NCBI GenBank assembly: GCA_017694795.1
Contig: JADIMM010000082.1
Location: forward strand, 1 to 37,647
DNA from: Candidatus Gallitreponema excrementavium
Lineage (GTDB): Bacteria > Spirochaetota > Spirochaetia > Treponematales > Treponemataceae
Direction of reading: 5' to 3'
DNA: 37,647 bases
In this document: positions 33,771 through 37,647 of the stretch, piece after piece
Position numbering within the stretch: the stretch's first letter is position 1
Layout: each line of letters starts with the position of its first letter
The notes under the pieces: model-generated
What the model saw: only the letters and a program-made list of their open reading frames with translations
What the model was told of the DNA's origin: nothing
Database searches by the model: none
Position numbers and translations under genes: made by a program

Positions 33771-35858
33771 ATGAGTGTTGATATTTCTAAGATGAGAAAT
33801 ATCGGTATCAGTGCCCACATTGACTCGGGAAAAACAACCCTGTCAGAACGCATTCTTTTTTATTGCAACAAGATTCATGCTATCCATGAAGTACGCGGAA
33901 AAGACGGTGTTGGTGCTGTTATGGATAATATGGAACTGGAGAGAGAAAGAGGAATTACTATTCAGTCTGCTTCAACCCAGGTTCAGTGGAAGGATTACAC
34001 AATAAATGTAATCGACACTCCCGGACACGTTGACTTTACTATCGAGGTTGAAAGATCTCTCCGTGTTCTTGACGGAGCCATTCTTGTGCTTTGTTCTGTA
34101 GGTGGTGTTCAGTCCCAGTCAATTACTGTTGACAGACAGCTTAAACGTTATCATGTTCCGAGAATAGCGTTTGTAAATAAGTGTGACAGAACCGGAGCAA
34201 ATCCTTTTAAGGTTTGCCTGCAGTTGAGGGAAAAGCTCGGGCTTAATTCCCACATGATGCAGATTCCCATCGGGTTGGAAGATAAGCTTGAGGGTGTTGT
34301 AGACCTTGTTACAATGAAGGCCATGTATTTTGAAGGTGAAAGCGGAACGGATGTAAGGATTGCAGAAATTCCTGCCCATCTTAAAGCTGATGCTGAAAAA
34401 TACCGTGATGAGCTTATAGATGCAGCTTCCATGTTTGATGACGAGCTGGCGGAAGCCTATCTGGAGGATGCTGTTCAGGAAGAAATGCTTTACAGGGCAA
34501 TCCGCAAGGGTACCTTGGCAGAGCAGTTTGTTCCTGTTTACCTGGGTTCTGCCCATAAAAATAAGGGAATTCAGCCCCTCTTGGACGGTGTTACAAGGTA
34601 TCTCCCGGATCCTACAGAGGTAAAGAATGTTGCCTTGGATTTGGATAACAACGAAACACCGGTTGAGTTAAGCTGTAATCCTGATGCTCCCTGTGTTGCC
34701 TTGGGATTTAAGTTGGAAGACGGACAGTATGGCCAGCTTACCTATGTAAGGGTTTACCAGGGTTGTATCAAAAAAGGTGAAGAACTTTATAATACCCGTT
34801 CAAAAAAGAAATTTAAGGTCGGACGCCTTGTAAGAATGAACTCTGCCGCAATGGAAGATATTAACGAAGGTGTTCCCGGGGATATTGTTGCCTTGTTCGG
34901 AATAGATTGTGCTTCCGGTGATACTTTCTGCTCCGGCGGATTGAACTATGCCATGACAAGTATGTTTGTTCCTAATCCGGTTATTGACCTCTGTATTACG
35001 CCAAAGGATAAAAAATCCAGTGACCAGATGGCAAAGGCCCTTAACAGGTTTACAAAAGAAGATCCCACATTCCATTGTTATGTTGATCCGGAATCAAACC
35101 AGACAATTATCCAGGGTATGGGAGAGCTTCATCTTGACGTTTATATTGAAAGAATGAGGCGTGAATATAATTGTGAAGTTGAAACCGGACAGCCACAGGT
35201 TGCATACCGTGAGACTATTACCCAGAGGGCGGACTTTAACTATACCCACAAGAAACAGACCGGTGGATCTGGACAGTACGGCCGTGTTGCCGGATTTATG
35301 GAACCCTTGGAGGGCAAAGATTACGAGTTTGTTGACTCAATCAAGGGTGGTGCAATACCTAATGAATACATTCCTTCCTGTGACAAAGGTTTCAAGGAAG
35401 CAATGAAAAAAGGTTCCCTTATCGGGTTCCCTATTGTGGGTGTAAAGGTTACCATCAACGACGGTCAATATCACCCGGTTGACTCTTCTGATATAGCTTT
35501 CCAGATTGCAGCTATCGGCGGCTTTAAAGAAGCATACATGAAGGCAAAACCGGTTATTCTTGAGCCTGTAATGAAGGTCTCCATTGAAGGTCCTACTGAA
35601 TTTCAGGGAAATATTTTTGGTGTAATTAACCAGCGCCGTGGTATAATAGTAGCATCCACTGAAGACGGAAACTTCTCCCGTGTTGATGCAGAGGTTCCCC
35701 TCAGTGAAATGTTCGGTTTCTCAACTGTCCTCCGCTCTTTGACACAGGGAAAGGCAGAATACTCCATGGAGTTTGAGAAATATGGCAAGGTTCCCACAAG
35801 CGTTTCCGATGCACTCATGAAAGAGTACGAAGAAAAACGCAAAAAGGAACAGAAATAA
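33771..35858 (+). CDS. fusA: Elongation factor G, mitochondrial/spirochaete type (spdEFG1)
   Basis: A 695-residue translocation GTPase. GTPase motifs: AHIDSGKT at 15-22 (G1), RGITIQS (switch I/G2), DTPGHVD (G3), NKCDR (G4) and the later GSA (G5). Domains II-V follow with [39 protein letters not shown] and SGQYGRVAG. The N-terminus ([39 protein letters not shown]) resembles human mitochondrial EF-G1 more than E. coli FusA. Spirochaetes and delta-proteobacteria carry such spdEFG proteins, and spdEFG1 is the translocase. Start choice: ATG 33771 has GAGAGGT at 33758-33764; an ATG at 33756 overlaps it. A RecA-like gene follows at 11 bp. Confidence 0.93.
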   Translation: MSVDISKMRNIGISAHIDSGKTTLSERILFYCNKIHAIHEVRGKDGVGAVMDNMELERERGITIQSASTQVQWKDYTINVIDTPGHVDFTIEVERSLRVLDGAILVLCSVGGVQSQSITVDRQLKRYHVPRIAFVNKCDRTGANPFKVCLQLREKLGLNSHMMQIPIGLEDKLEGVVDLVTMKAMYFEGESGTDVRIAEIPAHLKADAEKYRDELIDAASMFDDELAEAYLEDAVQEEMLYRAIRKGTLAEQFVPVYLGSAHKNKGIQPLLDGVTRYLPDPTEVKNVALDLDNNETPVELSCNPDAPCVALGFKLEDGQYGQLTYVRVYQGCIKKGEELYNTRSKKKFKVGRLVRMNSAAMEDINEGVPGDIVALFGIDCASGDTFCSGGLNYAMTSMFVPNPVIDLCITPKDKKSSDQMAKALNRFTKEDPTFHCYVDPESNQTIIQGMGELHLDVYIERMRREYNCEVETGQPQVAYRETITQRADFNYTHKKQTGGSGQYGRVAGFMEPLEGKDYEFVDSIKGGAIPNEYIPSCDKGFKEAMKKGSLIGFPIVGVKVTINDGQYHPVDSSDIAFQIAAIGGFKEAYMKAKPVILEPVMKVSIEGPTEFQGNIFGVINQRRGIIVASTEDGNFSRVDAEVPLSEMFGFSTVLRSLTQGKAEYSMEFEKYGKVPTSVSDALMKEYEEKRKKEQK

Positions 35859-35869
35859 AGGAGCTTGGC

Positions 35870-36565
35870 ATGGTAAAACAGGATCTTATCGACCGCAGCC
35901 CCGTCCGTTACTTTGAAAAAGTTTTGGGTGGAGGTTTAAAAGCAGGGGAAATCGGTGTAATCACCTCAAAAAAAGGACTGGGAAAAACTTCGGTACTTGT
36001 CCAGATCGGACTTGATATGCTTCTTCAGGGAAAGAAGGTTATTCATGTTTCTTTCAACCAGCATTCGGATTATGTAATCAGCTGGTATGAAGATATTTTT
36101 AACGAAATGGCAAAAAAGAAAAATCTTGACAAGGCCGAAGAAGTTAAAGATGAGCTTATCAGAAACAGAATTCTTTTGAATTTTTCCCAGGATGTGGTAA
36201 CATCACAGGCAATCGGCAGAACCTTAAAGGCTCTTTCCGAGGGTGGTTCCAAGGCGGATGCCCTTATAATTGACGGTTTTGATTTTTCAAAGGCTTCAGT
36301 AGAAGACTTTAAAGCCATGAAAGATCTGGCAAAAGAAATGAATATAGGAATCTGGTACAGCGGTAATGTAGACGGTCTTTCCGACGCAAAGAATGCAGTA
36401 CCTTCGGTATTGTTGCCCTTTAAGGATGTTCTTGATGTAGTAATCTTCCTGGAACCTAAGCCTGATTTTATCCAGCTCAAGGTTCTTAAAGACAGGGATG
36501 TAAGTGTTCACAATGATATTGACTTAAAGCTCGATACCAAAACACTTCTTATCGCTGAAAAATAA
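35870..36565 (+). CDS. RecA-fold (KaiC/DnaB-like) ATPase of unknown role
   Basis: A 231-residue P-loop ATPase of the RecA/KaiC/DnaB group. The N-terminus EKVLGGGLKAGEIGVITS leads into a P-loop variant SKKGLGKTS at 33-41, which has Ser where the consensus has Gly or Ala. Then come KKVIHVSFNQHSDYVISWYED (strand 2 and a Glu-rich loop) and Walker B ADALIIDGFDFSK near residue 137. The protein lacks the extra domains of DnaB or RecA and looks like a single module, perhaps a regulator or nucleic-acid translocator. It follows fusA by 11 bp with AAAGGAG before its ATG, so it is probably cotranscribed with it. A strong terminator follows. Confidence 0.7.
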   Translation: MVKQDLIDRSPVRYFEKVLGGGLKAGEIGVITSKKGLGKTSVLVQIGLDMLLQGKKVIHVSFNQHSDYVISWYEDIFNEMAKKKNLDKAEEVKDELIRNRILLNFSQDVVTSQAIGRTLKALSEGGSKADALIIDGFDFSKASVEDFKAMKDLAKEMNIGIWYSGNVDGLSDAKNAVPSVLLPFKDVLDVVIFLEPKPDFIQLKVLKDRDVSVHNDIDLKLDTKTLLIAEK

Positions 36566-36594
36566 ATCTTTAAAGATTCGGCTTTAAAATCGAG

Positions 36595-36635
36595 TCCCTG
36601 CCTGCCGGTTTAATTCCGGGGCAGGGATTTTTTTT
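36595..36635 (+). terminator. Strong Rho-independent terminator abutting the pfkB-family ribosome binding site
   Basis: TCCCTGCC (36595-36602) pairs with GGCAGGGA (36620-36627). An inner CCGG/CCGG pair is set off by a two-base bulge, with a TTTAATT loop, and eight T residues follow (36628-36635). GGAGG of the next gene begins at the very next base, so no promoter can fit between. Either the hairpin is an attenuator in that gene's leader, or the gene depends on readthrough. Confidence 0.85.
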
Positions 36636-36644
36636 GGAGGAAAT

Positions 36645-37565
36645 ATGGGTAAAATCCTTGTGTCAGGGCTTGTTAATCTTGAAATGTCGGTTCCGGTAAA
36701 TTCTTTTCCTGTAGACTATTCGCCCATAACCTATTTGTTTAACGGAATTTCAACTGCTGTTTCCGGGGTAGGGTACAATGTTTTTTGTGCCTTGGAGTCC
36801 CTGGGGGACAGTGTCCGGCCCTGTTCCGTTACAGGCAGGGATTTGGCAGCTTTGGTAATCGCCCGGGCCTTTATGGAAAAAAAGGCTGAAACAGATTTTC
36901 TTTTCCCTATTTTGGATAAAACCTGTACTTCCTGCGTTCTCTTTGATGACCAGGGGCGGCGCCGTATTTTCTGTGATTTAACCGGTGTTCAAAAAGTAAC
37001 CCTGCCGGAAAAAATATTTGACAGCCTTGTTTCCGGAATTGACGGAGTTGTACTCTGTAATACAAATTTCAATAGAAAATTATTGGACTATCTTTGTGGA
37101 AAAGACTTACCGGTATTTACCGATGTCCATGTTCTTTCCGATGTTCATGATTCCTATAATTCCCCTTTTATGAAAAGGGCAGATGTACTGTTTTTGTCCC
37201 ATGAAAATGTACCCGGAAACCACGAAGAATTTTTAATCAGACTATACCATGAATACAGGAATAAAATAATCGTATTGGGGCAGGGAAGTCTGGGTGCAAT
37301 GCTTTTGGACGGGGAAAAAAGGGAAATCTACACAATGGAAAGTGTTCTCCCAAGACCCCTTGTAAACACCCTTGGGGCAGGGGATGCCCTTTTTTCTTCC
37401 TTTGTACATTTTTACCTGAAGAAATTTTCCCCTTTAGACGCACTGAAATATGCGGTAACCTTTGCCGGCTGGAAAATCGGGGAGTCAGGAGGCAGTAAAG
37501 GGTTTTGTACCGGGGAAGAATGCTCATGTACGGTAAGGAAGCAAGCAACCGAAAACAAGAGATAG
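36645..37565 (+). CDS. PfkB-family carbohydrate kinase
   Basis: A 306-residue ribokinase-like sugar kinase. The N-terminal substrate region has SGLVNLEM and AVSGVGYNVFCALESLGD, the first PfkB signature. The C-terminal signature NTLGAGDALFSSFVHFY carries the catalytic Asp247. A small lid region lies between. Overall length fits the family. The sugar cannot be told from sequence: the family includes ribokinase, fructokinase, tagatose-6-phosphate kinase and nucleoside kinases. GGAGG lies 4 nt before the ATG and directly follows the terminator T-run. It ends about 80 bp before the window edge. Confidence 0.85.
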   Translation: MGKILVSGLVNLEMSVPVNSFPVDYSPITYLFNGISTAVSGVGYNVFCALESLGDSVRPCSVTGRDLAALVIARAFMEKKAETDFLFPILDKTCTSCVLFDDQGRRRIFCDLTGVQKVTLPEKIFDSLVSGIDGVVLCNTNFNRKLLDYLCGKDLPVFTDVHVLSDVHDSYNSPFMKRADVLFLSHENVPGNHEEFLIRLYHEYRNKIIVLGQGSLGAMLLDGEKREIYTMESVLPRPLVNTLGAGDALFSSFVHFYLKKFSPLDALKYAVTFAGWKIGESGGSKGFCTGEECSCTVRKQATENKR

Positions 37566-37611
37566 ACCGCCAGCACTACACTATTCCGAACCAAAGACCA
37601 AAAGATAAGCA

Positions 37612-37647
37612 TTGTGGGAAAATCTAAACTTTTGGATTTTCCTACAA
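37612..37647 (+). terminator. Inverted repeat at the window edge, possible terminator
   Basis: TTGTGGGAAAATC (37612-37624) pairs with GATTTTCCTACAA (37635-37647), 13 bp with one wobble and a 10-nt loop. It lies about 50 bp after the PfkB-family gene. The window ends at the last base of the stem, so any U-tract is out of view and an element boundary cannot be excluded. Confidence 0.4.

Noticed and set aside
1..37647. CRISPR arrays, tRNA or rRNA genes, insertion sequences or prophage genes
   Set aside because: I found no regular repeat-spacer pattern, no cloverleaf or rRNA core sequence, and no transposase, integrase or phage structural gene.

Overview
The window reads as a chromosomal segment of a motile spirochaete, most likely Treponema-like. 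Several features point that way: an EF-G of the mitochondrial/spirochaete type (spdEFG1) next to a small RecA-fold ATPase, an SMC with shortened arms and no recognisable hinge, spirochaete-style lipoproteins, a flagellar chaperone pair (fliS-flgN) behind a sigma-28-type promoter, and a Gat amidotransferase operon. I see no phage, insertion sequence, CRISPR array, tRNA or rRNA. The bulk is housekeeping, with several lineage-specific proteins of unknown role.

Layout. 1-1.45 kb (minus strand): biotin ligase, then a small Cys-rich C_GCAxxG_C_C family protein. 1.77-6.55 kb (plus): smc, then two overlapping lipoprotein genes, the second with an acidic low-complexity linker and a TPR-like C-terminus. 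6.56-7.46 kb (minus): fliS-flgN. 7.67-15.8 kb (plus): ftsH, a gap of about 360 bp, then a close-packed run yhbY, lolA-like, rodZ-like, rimO, pcrA/uvrD. 16.0-20.2 kb (plus): gatC-gatA-gatB and a shrunken aminotransferase-like protein. 20.3-24.2 kb (minus): LysM/M23 peptidase, a 42-residue signal-bearing peptide, and a large secreted propeller plus NodB-like protein that has lost its zinc ligands. 24.2-28.5 kb (plus): signal peptidase I, a class B penicillin-binding protein with a PASTA domain, and a DUF115/Maf-type protein, closed by a terminator. 28.5-29.4 kb (minus): a membrane TPR protein. 29.4-33.6 kb (plus): a degenerate HD-GYP protein, coaE, a SPOR-domain protein and a putative secreted beta-rich protein. 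33.7-37.6 kb (plus): fusA (spdEFG1), a RecA-like ATPase and a PfkB-family kinase.

How the genes fit together. Cell-envelope growth is a recurring theme: RodZ-like, LolA-like, PBP, M23, SPOR, signal peptidase, FtsH and the secreted NodB-like protein. It is interleaved with translation (GatCAB, EF-G, YhbY, RimO), motility (FliS, FlgN, possibly the DUF115 protein) and chromosome maintenance (SMC, PcrA).

The most unusual observations are a near-consensus sigma-28 promoter for fliS-flgN, a terminator-like hairpin that contains the start codon of the gene at 32128, an overlapping lipoprotein pair where one extra A in an A6 run would create an ideal signal peptide, possible leaderless genes at 4813 and 24222, and a set of apparently inactive enzyme relatives (NodB-like, HD-GYP, aminotransferase-like). 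I do not see one clear new multi-gene system.
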